A DNA stretch of 64,000 nt, taken from assembly GCF_042680725.1 (NCBI RefSeq), contig NZ_JBHUEK010000031.1, positions 1 through 64,000 of the forward strand. The letters run 5' to 3'. The notes beneath the pieces are model-generated. The model was given only the letters and a program-made list of their open reading frames with translations, searched no databases and had not been told where the DNA came from. Position numbers and translations under genes: made by a program. Positions 34,649 through 42,463 of this stretch are shown one piece after another (the stretch's first letter is position 1; every line of letters begins with the position of its first letter). The stretch comes from Ferdinandcohnia salidurans. GTDB lineage: Bacteria; Bacillota; Bacilli; Bacillales; Bacillaceae_L.

Positions 34649-34715
34649 AACCTCTTATATCGTTAGAGTAAAAGTCCAAATTAGGACTTCATACTCTTGA
34701 TATAAGAGGTTTTTT
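34649..34715 (+). terminator. long terminator inside the endonuclease cassette
   Basis: AACCTCTTATATC pairs with GATATAAGAGGTT, with inner pairs AGAGTA/TACTCT and AAGTCC/GGACTT, followed by a T-run. It now ends tRNA transcription before the endonuclease gene. Confidence 0.85.
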
Positions 34716-34819
34716 GTATAGCAAAATAAAATAGTACATGGTATAGTTATGTTAGGGGATAAGAATATATGTTCGCTGTTTTTTTGAAGAGAAGCTTATG
34801 TCTCCAAAGGGGTGATAGC

Positions 34820-35233
34820 TTGGAACACCATACTAAACAAAAAGGGGATTTAGGAGTATTAAAGGCTCAGGTTGATTTGTATGAAAAAGGATATATGATT
34901 TTAACACTTCACACAGAACATGCTCCTTTTGACTTGGTTGTTTATAAGAACCACCAATTTAAAAGAGTGCAAGTAAAGTATAGAGAATTAAATCAAAAGG
35001 GTGTGTTGGAAGTTAGGTTTCGGTCATCATACTGTAATAGCAAGGGAATAGTAACCAAGGAAACAAATAAACAAGAAATTGACGTTTATTGTGTATATTG
35101 TCCCGACACCGATGAATGTTACTATTTCGATCCAAAGTTCCGCAATAAATCACTAACCCTGAGAGTAAATCATCCAAAGAATAATCAGCAAAAGAATGTT
35201 CACTTTGTTAAGGATTTTCGTAACCTCCCGTAG
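34820..35233 (+). CDS. group I intron-associated PD-(D/E)XK homing endonuclease
   Basis: A 137-residue protein of the I-Ssp6803I type (I-Ssp6803I, about 150 residues, is encoded by a cyanobacterial tRNA-fMet intron). N-terminal HHTKQKGDLGVLKAQVDLYEKGY leads to the catalytic core: TEHAPFDLVVY with the metal-binding Asp, then QVKYREL, the Q-x-K variant of (D/E)XK typical of this family; DVYCVYCPDTDECYYF follows. TTG at 34820 is chosen because AAAGGGGTGA stands five bases upstream; an ATG 17 codons earlier has no site. It is not inside the intron but about 200 bases after the tRNA. Predicted target: the uninterrupted tRNA-Arg gene. Confidence 0.87.
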   Translation: MEHHTKQKGDLGVLKAQVDLYEKGYMILTLHTEHAPFDLVVYKNHQFKRVQVKYRELNQKGVLEVRFRSSYCNSKGIVTKETNKQEIDVYCVYCPDTDECYYFDPKFRNKSLTLRVNHPKNNQQKNVHFVKDFRNLP

Positions 35234-35250
35234 GCTTATTCCTTAGCATA

Positions 35251-35266
35251 GCCATTTTACATAATC
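35251..35266 (+). repeat. 16-bp direct repeat, right copy
   Basis: An exact copy of GCCATTTTACATAATC from the tRNA 3' end, directly after the endonuclease gene. Confidence 0.9.
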
Positions 35267-35273
35267 AATCACA

Positions 35274-35313
35274 AACACTTCTTTTCATGTAAATGAATGG
35301 AAGTGTTTTTTAT
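35274..35313 (+). terminator. probable original tRNA-Arg terminator
   Basis: AACACTTC and GAAGTGTT arms with inner TTCAT/ATGAA pairing, followed by six T residues. It lies seven bases after the right direct repeat, i.e. where a tRNA terminator would be if the cassette were absent. Confidence 0.8.
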
Positions 35314-35540
35314 TTGTCCAATGGACTCATGGACGAACAAAAATTTAAGTAATTCCTCCGATCAGTTGTTGAAAATGGACCTTGAAAGATTGCTACCTAT
35401 ACCACACCTGAATTAATAATTTTCAGACACAAAAATTTCAACGAATTCTTTCAATTCTAAAAACCGCGTCATTTCTAAGTTGTAAGCGGATTCAGATAGT
35501 TTTTCAAATCAAAATAATCTAACAATTCTTTAAAATGGTG
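35314..35540. other. AT-rich gap before the ilv-leu promoter
   Basis: No ORF with a ribosome binding site and no stable hairpin with a T-run were seen. It contains AATTTTCAGACACAA at about 35421, a weak resemblance to a CodY box (four mismatches). In B. subtilis the corresponding region carries CodY, TnrA and CcpA sites. Confidence 0.4.
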
Positions 35541-35569
35541 TTGACTCCGATAAAAAATGGGCGTAATAT
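35541..35569 (+). promoter_or_regulatory. SigA-type promoter of the ilv-leu operon
   Basis: TTGACT, 17 bases, TAATAT. It implies a leader of about 760 bases, including the T-box and repeat copy C. Confidence 0.65.
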
Positions 35570-35789
35570 AGGCTCTAATATCAAATATTTTCTACCAAAA
35601 AAGAAAATGAATAAGTAAATTGGCAACTTAGAAAAGTCCTATCATAACTAATCCATTCTTTTACTAAAAAGGTGGAAGGTCATGGATTTGGATTATTTTT
35701 TGAACCTAAGTTTTCAATCGTGTAAAGCGTTTATGTTTTTAGGTATTAAAGTGGTGCCTAGGGCATAAAGCTAATAGAAATGTAACTTG

Positions 35790-36107
35790 AAAATATTGAA
35801 TATTCATAAACGTTGAAGAGGATAAGTAGTCTAACGTAAAGATATCAACAGAGAGCCGGTACTGCTGGAAGCCGGTGTTATCCCGTTGGATGAACTCACC
35901 TCAGAGTGTTAGCTTGAAACATTTGTAGTAGAGCTAACCGGGTGTTTGGTAACAGCTCACCCGTTATCAAAATGAACAACAAAAGTTGTTCCTGAGGTGG
36001 TCTTTTAGATCGCGAACAAGGGTGGTACCGTGGAAAGTGATAAATGCCTTTTCACCCCTTCGACCAAGAAATTGGTCTAGTGGGTGGATTGGCATTTTAT
36101 TTTTTTT
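35790..36107 (+). promoter_or_regulatory. T-box leader, Leu specifier (CUC)
   Basis: The specifier loop reads GAA-CTC-A with CTC at 35895-35897, a leucine codon, as in the B. subtilis ilv-leu leader. The T-box sequence GAACAAGGGTGGTACCG is at 36014-36030. The stem-I motif GAGAGCCGGT and GGAAGCCGGT are seen upstream. A terminator with outer arms AATGCC/GGCATT (36043-36096) and a long T-run ends the leader. Uncharged tRNA-Leu should allow read-through into ilvB. Confidence 0.94.
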
Positions 36108-36108
36108 A

Positions 36109-36289
36109 TCTTAATTCAGACACGGTCTGAATCAAGTTAAAAGCCTCCGGCGGATGCCTCGATTTTTCAAAGGGAATTTTTCGAGCATAGGATCAAAGAC
36201 TAAGAACGCCACGTCCTGTGGCAACGTCTTTGTGACCCACCTCATGTGGGCCTAAAAAAATCGGGCGCAAATATACCAAGGCATATTTG
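36109..36289 (+). repeat. structured intergenic repeat, copy C (long form)
   Basis: It begins directly after the T-run of the T-box terminator. The first hairpin is reduced (ATTCAGA/TCTGAAT). The core GCCTCCGGCGGATGCC, the CGATTTTT/AAAAATCG stem and the last hairpin are kept. The last hairpin reads CAAATATACC/GGCATATTTG, where the other copies have CAAATACGCC/GGCGCATTTG, a paired change on both arms. Like copy A it holds the extra GCCAC/GTGGC and CCCAC/GTGGG hairpins. It ends 25 bases before the ilvB ribosome binding site. Confidence 0.85.
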
Positions 36290-36332
36290 ATTAGAGAAAT
36301 ATATTTACTATAAGGAAGGGATGTAAGAAAAA

Positions 36333-38051
36333 ATGGGCGTAAATGCAAAAGTGGAAGATCAAACTAAAGCTTCTACAAAAATGAATGGTTCCCGAATGCT
36401 AATCGAAGCATTGAAAAGGGAAAACGTAGAAGTCATTTTTGGATATCCTGGCGGTGCTGTACTTAATATTTATGATAGTTTATATGACTCAGGAATTTTT
36501 CATGTATTAACTAGACATGAACAAGGTGGTATACATGCAGCTGAAGGGTATGCGAGAATTTCAGGAAAACCAGGTGTCGTCATTGCAACTTCTGGACCGG
36601 GTGCAACAAATATTGTGACGGGATTAGCAGACGCGATGATTGATTCAATTCCACTTGTTGTATTTACAGGTCAGGTTGCTTCATCAGTAATTGGTTCAGA
36701 TGCTTTCCAGGAAGCGGATGTTCTTGGAATCACAATGCCAATTACAAAACATAGTTACCAGGTAAGGGATGTTAAAGACCTACCAAAAATAATTAAAGAA
36801 GCATTTTATATCGCAACTTCTGGAAGACCAGGACCTGTATTAATTGATATTCCAAAAGACATGACAGCAAATGAAGCGGAATTTGATTATGATCAAGAAA
36901 TTCAGTTGCCAGGTTATCAGCCGACAATTCACCCAAATCATCTGCAAATTCGTAAGCTAGTTGAAGCGGTCAGCCAAGCGAAAAAGCCAGTTATACTTGC
37001 AGGAGCAGGGGTAATATTCGCAAAAGCAGCCGACGAATTAAGAGAATATGTTGAACAACAAAATATCCCTTTAGCACATACACTGTTAGGTTTAGGTGGA
37101 TTCCCTGCTAATCATCCATTATATCTAGGTATGGCAGGAATGCATGGAACATACTCAGCGAATATGGCTTTGCATGAATGTGATTTATTAATCAGCATTG
37201 GAGCTAGATTTGATGACCGTGTAACTGGAAACCTAGAACACTTTGCTCCTTACGCAACAGTCGCACATATCGATATTGATCCTGCTGAAATCGGGAAAAA
37301 CGTACCTACTAAGATTCCTGTGGTAGGGGATGCGAAAGAGGTTCTTAAAGCTCTAGTTCACCAAGATGGTAAACCTGGAGATTCCGGAGAATGGAGAGAA
37401 AAACTAGCTGGATGGAAAGCAGAATATCCACTTGTTTATAAACCATCAGCAGATGAACTAAAACCACAAAAATTGATAGAACTTATTTATAAATATACAG
37501 ATGGGGAAGCAATTGTTACAACTGACGTTGGCCAGCATCAAATGTGGGCTGCGCAATACTATCAGTTTACAAAACCAAATCGTTGGGTAACATCAGGTGG
37601 ACTTGGAACAATGGGCTTTGGCTTACCATCTAGTATTGGTGCACAGCTAGCTGAAAAGTCCTCAACTGTGGTTGCCATACTAGGAGATGGTGGATTCCAA
37701 ATGACTTCTCAAGAACTTTCAGTCATTCATGAATTAAATCTACCAATCAAAATCATCATTCTTAACAACAAAGCTTTAGGAATGGTTAGACAATGGCAAG
37801 AACTCTTCTATAAAGAGAGATACTCACATTCCTTGATTCCTAATCAGCCAGATTTTATGAAACTAGCTGATGCTTATGGCATTAAAGGTTTAAGAGCTAC
37901 AAATGAACAAGAAGCAGAGCAAGTGTTAAAAGAAGCACTTGAATACGAGGGACCAGTTCTTATGGACTTTAATGTGACGCCTTTCGAAAATGTATATCCA
38001 ATGGTAGCTACAGGAAAGGGTCATCATGAAATGGTAGGTGTTAAACTGTGA
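36333..38051 (+). CDS. ilvB: acetolactate synthase large subunit
   Basis: The thiamine-diphosphate enzyme that makes 2-acetolactate (valine, leucine) or 2-aceto-2-hydroxybutyrate (isoleucine). 572 residues. The N-terminal domain has FGYPGGAVLNIYD and the catalytic-glutamate region RHEQGGIHAAEGYAR near 63-77. The central FAD-linked domain is present, and the C-terminal thiamine-binding motif GDGGFQMTSQELSVI leads to ILNNKALGMVRQWQ. First gene of the operon; AAGGAAGGG precedes the ATG. Confidence 0.97.
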   Translation: MGVNAKVEDQTKASTKMNGSRMLIEALKRENVEVIFGYPGGAVLNIYDSLYDSGIFHVLTRHEQGGIHAAEGYARISGKPGVVIATSGPGATNIVTGLADAMIDSIPLVVFTGQVASSVIGSDAFQEADVLGITMPITKHSYQVRDVKDLPKIIKEAFYIATSGRPGPVLIDIPKDMTANEAEFDYDQEIQLPGYQPTIHPNHLQIRKLVEAVSQAKKPVILAGAGVIFAKAADELREYVEQQNIPLAHTLLGLGGFPANHPLYLGMAGMHGTYSANMALHECDLLISIGARFDDRVTGNLEHFAPYATVAHIDIDPAEIGKNVPTKIPVVGDAKEVLKALVHQDGKPGDSGEWREKLAGWKAEYPLVYKPSADELKPQKLIELIYKYTDGEAIVTTDVGQHQMWAAQYYQFTKPNRWVTSGGLGTMGFGLPSSIGAQLAEKSSTVVAILGDGGFQMTSQELSVIHELNLPIKIIILNNKALGMVRQWQELFYKERYSHSLIPNQPDFMKLADAYGIKGLRATNEQEAEQVLKEALEYEGPVLMDFNVTPFENVYPMVATGKGHHEMVGVKL

Positions 38052-38566
38052 AAAGAATCATCACATTACTAGTAAATAACCGCGCTGGTGTACTTAACCG
38101 AATCACTGGCCTGTTAACAAAACGACACTACAATATTGAAAGCATTACAGTGGGACATTCCGAAACGGAGGGACTCTCACGAATGACATTTGTGATTCAC
38201 CTCGATGAGGAAACGGTTGTTGAACAAATTACAAAACAGCTAAACAAACAAATTGATGTTATAAAGGTCGTGGATATTACGAATCAAGCCATTGTGGCTA
38301 GGGAGCTTGCTCTCATTAAAGTAGCATCCAGTCCATCAAATAGAAATGAGATTTATAGCTTAATAGATCCTTTCCGAGCATCCATTATTGATGTAAGTAA
38401 GGAAAGCCTGGTTATCCAAGTTACAGGAGAATCAGAAAAAGTTGAAGCTTTAATTGACCTCTTAAAGCCGTACGGTATTAAAGAAGTTGCCCGTACAGGC
38501 ACAACTGCATTTACAAGAGGCAACCAAAAAACAGCTTCGAATCCAAAGAATATTTCTATTGTGTAA
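38048..38566 (+). CDS. ilvH: acetolactate synthase small (regulatory) subunit
   Basis: A 172-residue regulatory chain. The N-terminal ACT domain (LLVNNRAGVLNRITGLLTKR, YNIESITVGHSE) binds valine for feedback control in this family; a second ACT-like C-terminal domain follows. Its GTG start overlaps the ilvB stop by four bases (GTGA), so translation is coupled. Called ilvN or ilvH depending on the source. Confidence 0.96.
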   Translation: MKRIITLLVNNRAGVLNRITGLLTKRHYNIESITVGHSETEGLSRMTFVIHLDEETVVEQITKQLNKQIDVIKVVDITNQAIVARELALIKVASSPSNRNEIYSLIDPFRASIIDVSKESLVIQVTGESEKVEALIDLLKPYGIKEVARTGTTAFTRGNQKTASNPKNISIV

Positions 38567-38640
38567 ATACATTTTCATCACTTAAGGGTTTAATCACATT
38601 ACCATATATAACTTAATTCTAATAAGGGAGAGATTTTAAA

Positions 38641-39669
38641 ATGACAAAGGTATATTATAACGGAGATGTAAATGATTCAGTTTTACAAAATAAGAAGGTT
38701 GCGATCATTGGTTACGGTTCACAAGGACACGCACATGCACTGAACTTACGTGAAAGTGGCGTTGATGTAATTGTTGGTCTACGTCAAGGAAAATCTTTTG
38801 AGCAAGCAAAAAATGATGGACTACAAGTTTATTCTGTTAAAGAAGCTGCAGAGCAAGCAGACGTAATTATGGTATTACTTCCAGATGAAAATCAACCCAA
38901 GGTATATAAGGAAGAAATCGAACCAGGATTAGAGCCAGGAAATGCATTAGTATTTGCTCATGGTTTTAACATTCACTTTAGCCAAATCGTACCACCAAAC
39001 TTCGTAGATGTTTTCTTAGTAGCTCCAAAAGGACCAGGACATCTAGTACGCCGTACATTTACTGAAGGAGCTGGAGTACCAGCACTAATCGCGATCGAGC
39101 AAGACGAATCTGGAAACGCAAAGGAAATTGCGCTTGCGTATGCAAAAGGAATTGGAGCAGCTAGAGCGGGCGTTCTAGAAACTACATTTAAAGAAGAAAC
39201 TGAAACAGATCTATTCGGTGAGCAAGCAGTATTATGTGGTGGAACTTCTGCATTAGTTAAAGCAGGATTCGAAACATTAGTAGAAGCTGGATACCAACCA
39301 GAAGTTGCATACTTCGAATGTTTACATGAATTAAAACTTATCGTTGATTTAATGTATGAAGAAGGTTTAGCTGGAATGAGATATTCAATTTCTGACACAG
39401 CTCAGTGGGGAGATTTCGTAACTGGACCACGTATCGTAACTGACAGTGTAAAAGCAGAAATGAAAGAAGTACTAAAAGATATCCAAACAGGTAAGTTTGC
39501 TAAAGGCTGGATCCTTGAAAACCAAGCAAATCGTCCAGAATTCAATGCTATTAACAAAATTGAAGCTGAACACCAAATTGAAGTAGTAGGTAAGAAACTT
39601 CGTGCAATGATGCCTTTCGTAAAACAAAGACAAGTGAAAGAAGTGGTGGGTGCCAGTGCGGAAAATTAA
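38641..39669 (+). CDS. ilvC: ketol-acid reductoisomerase (NADP+)
   Basis: A class I enzyme of 342 residues. NADPH site GYGSQGHAHALNLRESG near 25-41, then LRQGKS, where the Ser favours NADPH. Metal-binding acids lie in FKEETETDLFGEQ near 187-199 and in the knotted C-terminal domain CLHELKLIVDLMYEEG. It converts acetohydroxy acids to dihydroxy acids. A good AAGGGAGAG site precedes the ATG. Confidence 0.97.
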   Translation: MTKVYYNGDVNDSVLQNKKVAIIGYGSQGHAHALNLRESGVDVIVGLRQGKSFEQAKNDGLQVYSVKEAAEQADVIMVLLPDENQPKVYKEEIEPGLEPGNALVFAHGFNIHFSQIVPPNFVDVFLVAPKGPGHLVRRTFTEGAGVPALIAIEQDESGNAKEIALAYAKGIGAARAGVLETTFKEETETDLFGEQAVLCGGTSALVKAGFETLVEAGYQPEVAYFECLHELKLIVDLMYEEGLAGMRYSISDTAQWGDFVTGPRIVTDSVKAEMKEVLKDIQTGKFAKGWILENQANRPEFNAINKIEAEHQIEVVGKKLRAMMPFVKQRQVKEVVGASAEN

Positions 39670-41200
39670 TATTTTTGACACTACATTAAGAGATGGAGAA
39701 CAGTCTGCTGGAGTAAACTTAAACTTACACGAAAAACTTGAAATTGCTAAGCAACTGGAACGACTCAATGTGGATGTCATGGAGGCCGGATTCCCAGCTG
39801 CCTCCGAAGGTGATTTTCAGTCAGTTAAACAAATTGCTGAAACCATCAAAAATGTTTCTGTTACGGGTTTATCAAGAGCTGTAAAAAGTGATATCGATAG
39901 TGCTTGGGAAGCTTTAAAGGGTGGAGCGGAGCCTCGTCTCCACACCTTTATTGCTACATCCCCAATTCATAGAAAATACAAGCTTAAACAGACACCAGAT
40001 CAAGTGATTCAATCAGCAGTAGAGAGTGTAAAATATGCATCAAAATTCTTCCCAATCATCCAATGGTCTGCAGAGGATGCTAGCCGCACTGAATTAGATT
40101 TCTTAGCTAAAATCGTAAAAGAAGTCATTGATGCAGGAGCGAATGTAATTAACCTACCAGATACAGTTGGATATGGAGCACCAGAAGAATACGGTAAAAT
40201 GTTCACCTATTTACTAGAGAACGTACCGAATATTGATAAAGTTATTCTATCTACTCATTGTCATGATGATCTTGGAATGGCTGTTTCAAATTCATTATCA
40301 GCAATTGAACATGGTGCTTTACAAGTAGAAGGAACCATCAATGGAATTGGTGAAAGGGCGGGTAACGCTTCATTAGAAGAGGTTGCAGTTGCGCTCCATA
40401 TTCGTCAGGACTTCTACAAAGCACACACTCGATTAAAGTTGGATGAAATCAAGCGTACAAGTGATTTAGTAAGTAAATTAACAGGTATGATTATTCCTCC
40501 AAACAAAGCTGTAATTGGGAGAAATGCTTTTGCACACGAATCAGGTATTCACCAAGATGGTGTGTTAAAGGAAAAAACGACCTATGAAATTATCACTCCA
40601 GAATTAGTAGGGGTGAAATCAAATTCAATGGTACTAGGAAAGCATTCAGGTAGACACGCATTCCGCAACCGTATTTTAGAATTGGGTTACACATTGGATG
40701 ATCAAGAAGTTAACCGTGTTTTTAAGCTATTTAAAGATTTAGCAGATAAAAAGAAAGAAATTACTGATGATGATTTAATCACATTATTAGTAGATGAGAA
40801 GGTAGCGAATGTGGAGGATATGTATCAATTAACTTCTTTGCAAGTTCAATACGGTACTAACCAAATTCCTACTGCAACAATTACCTTAACAGATCGTGAA
40901 GGTAACCAAATCCAAGAGGCTGCAACAGGATCAGGAAGTGTTGAAGCACTTTACAATACACTCGAACGTTGCTTCGGTATTTCAATTACCTTAGATGATT
41001 ACCGAATCCAATCTGTCGGCGCAGGGCGTGACGCACTTGCAGAGGTATTTGTAAAAGTAAAACATGAGAATGTTGAAAGCAGTGGAAGAGGTTCTGCACA
41101 AGACGTCTTAGAAGCTTCTGCAAGAGCATATGTGAATGCAGTAAACAGACTTTTAGCAGTTGAAAAGAATAAGAAGCTACTTGAAAAAGTTGGAGTTTAA
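39656..41200 (+). CDS. leuA: 2-isopropylmalate synthase
   Basis: The first committed step to leucine. 514 residues. An N-terminal TIM-barrel domain with FDTTLRDGEQSAGVNL and the metal-site motif STHCHDDLGMAVSNSL; GTINGIGERAGNASLEEV follows, then the C-terminal regulatory LeuA dimer domain after about residue 390 (leucine feedback). GTG at 39656 gives MRKINIFDTTLRDGEQ, the family N-terminus; a GTG six bases earlier is also possible. It overlaps the end of ilvC by 14 bases in another frame. Confidence 0.95.
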   Translation: MRKINIFDTTLRDGEQSAGVNLNLHEKLEIAKQLERLNVDVMEAGFPAASEGDFQSVKQIAETIKNVSVTGLSRAVKSDIDSAWEALKGGAEPRLHTFIATSPIHRKYKLKQTPDQVIQSAVESVKYASKFFPIIQWSAEDASRTELDFLAKIVKEVIDAGANVINLPDTVGYGAPEEYGKMFTYLLENVPNIDKVILSTHCHDDLGMAVSNSLSAIEHGALQVEGTINGIGERAGNASLEEVAVALHIRQDFYKAHTRLKLDEIKRTSDLVSKLTGMIIPPNKAVIGRNAFAHESGIHQDGVLKEKTTYEIITPELVGVKSNSMVLGKHSGRHAFRNRILELGYTLDDQEVNRVFKLFKDLADKKKEITDDDLITLLVDEKVANVEDMYQLTSLQVQYGTNQIPTATITLTDREGNQIQEAATGSGSVEALYNTLERCFGISITLDDYRIQSVGAGRDALAEVFVKVKHENVESSGRGSAQDVLEASARAYVNAVNRLLAVEKNKKLLEKVGV

Positions 41201-41253
41201 ACTTTTAAATTTACTATTTTCAGTGTAGATAAGATATAAGAGGAGGAGTCAAT

Positions 41254-42366
41254 ATGAAGAAGAGTATTGCCGTACTTCGTGGAGATGGCGTTGGCAAAGA
41301 AGTGACTAAAGGGGCAATCGAAGTGTTGAAGGCAGTCGCCGGACAATACAATCATGAGTTTACATTTCAACACGCTTTAATAGGTGGTTCAGCTATAGAC
41401 GCTGAAGGCACTCCTCTTCCGGCGGAAACACTGGAAGTATGTAAACAAAGTGATGCTGTATTGCTAGGGGCTGTAGGGGGTCCGAAGTGGGATTCAAACC
41501 CTCCACATTTACGTCCTGAAAAAGGATTATTACAAATTCGAAAAGCCTTAAACTTGTTTGCTAATGTAAGACCGGTAACTTGTTTTAATAGCTTACTAGA
41601 CGCTTCTCCACTCAAACAAGAAGTGATTGAAAATGCGGATTTTGTAATCGTCAGAGAGCTTACTGGTGGACTTTACTTTGGAAAGCCAAGTGGAAGAAAG
41701 ATTGAAGATGGCGAAGAATCAGCTGTTGATACTCTTTCCTACAAACGCTCTGAAATGAAGAGAATCATTGAAAAAGCATTTGAAATGGCTATGACCAGAA
41801 AGAAGAAAGTGACTTCTGTAGACAAAGCTAATGTCTTGGAATCTAGCAGAATGTGGCGTGAGGTTGCTGAAGAAGTTGCTGCTTCTTATCCAGAGGTTAC
41901 ATTAGAGCATATGCTAGTGGATAACGCAGCCATGCAGCTAATCCGAAACCCTAGACAATTTGATGTAGTCGTTACTGAGAATATGTTTGGAGATATTTTA
42001 AGTGATGAAGCATCCATGTTAACAGGATCACTTGGCATGCTTCCTTCAGCAAGTTTATCGACGGATGGACCGAGTCTTTTTGAACCAATTCATGGTTCTG
42101 CACCAGATATCGCTGGTAAGGATATCGCAAATCCAATTGCAACCATATTATCTGCTGCTATGCTTTTACGCTTATCTTTTGGATTAGAAGAAGAGGCAAA
42201 AGCAATAGAAAAAGCCGTGGATGATGTATTAGCTGCTGGTTACCGCACTGCAGATGTCGTTCAACCACAAGGTAAAGCAATTTCAACAACAGAGATGGTG
42301 GAAAAGATTAAAGAAGCCTTAGTTGAGGACGGGGCGATTTCAAATATTATGTCTTGCTATGCATAG
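41254..42366 (+). CDS. leuB: 3-isopropylmalate dehydrogenase
   Basis: Oxidative decarboxylation of 3-isopropylmalate with NAD+. 370 residues. LRGDGVGKEV at the N-terminus, LLGAVGGPKWD near 70, the substrate loop RELTGGLYFG near 136, metal-binding NMFGDILSDEASMLTGSLGMLPSA near 244, and the cofactor region FEPIHGSAPDIAGKDIANP. AGAGGAGG lies before the ATG. Confidence 0.97.
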   Translation: MKKSIAVLRGDGVGKEVTKGAIEVLKAVAGQYNHEFTFQHALIGGSAIDAEGTPLPAETLEVCKQSDAVLLGAVGGPKWDSNPPHLRPEKGLLQIRKALNLFANVRPVTCFNSLLDASPLKQEVIENADFVIVRELTGGLYFGKPSGRKIEDGEESAVDTLSYKRSEMKRIIEKAFEMAMTRKKKVTSVDKANVLESSRMWREVAEEVAASYPEVTLEHMLVDNAAMQLIRNPRQFDVVVTENMFGDILSDEASMLTGSLGMLPSASLSTDGPSLFEPIHGSAPDIAGKDIANPIATILSAAMLLRLSFGLEEEAKAIEKAVDDVLAAGYRTADVVQPQGKAISTTEMVEKIKEALVEDGAISNIMSCYA

Positions 42367-42399
42367 ATAAAATTTATCAATTGCAAAGCTAGACCCACT

Positions 42400-42430
42400 G
42401 ATAGCTCGGTATATACCGAGCTTATCTTTT
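42400..42430 (+). terminator. terminator-like hairpin between leuB and leuC
   Basis: GATAGCTCGGT and ACCGAGCTTATC pair (one bulge) and are followed by TTTT. It stands inside the operon, so it may act as a partial terminator or as an mRNA-stabilising or processing site that sets the leuCD level. Confidence 0.6.
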
Positions 42431-42463
42431 CAAAAAAAGTGAAAAAGGAGGATGAAGATACTA

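Noticed and set aside
34616..35266. integrative element (attL/attR) at the tRNA
   Set aside because: The direct repeats look like att sites, but no integrase is present and the repeat includes only four bases of the tRNA; an endonuclease cassette explains it better.
35719..35735. cre (CcpA) site in the ilv-leu leader
   Set aside because: GTGTAAAGCGTTTATG has the central AAAGCGTTT but misses flanking positions, and lies about 150 bases inside the transcript.
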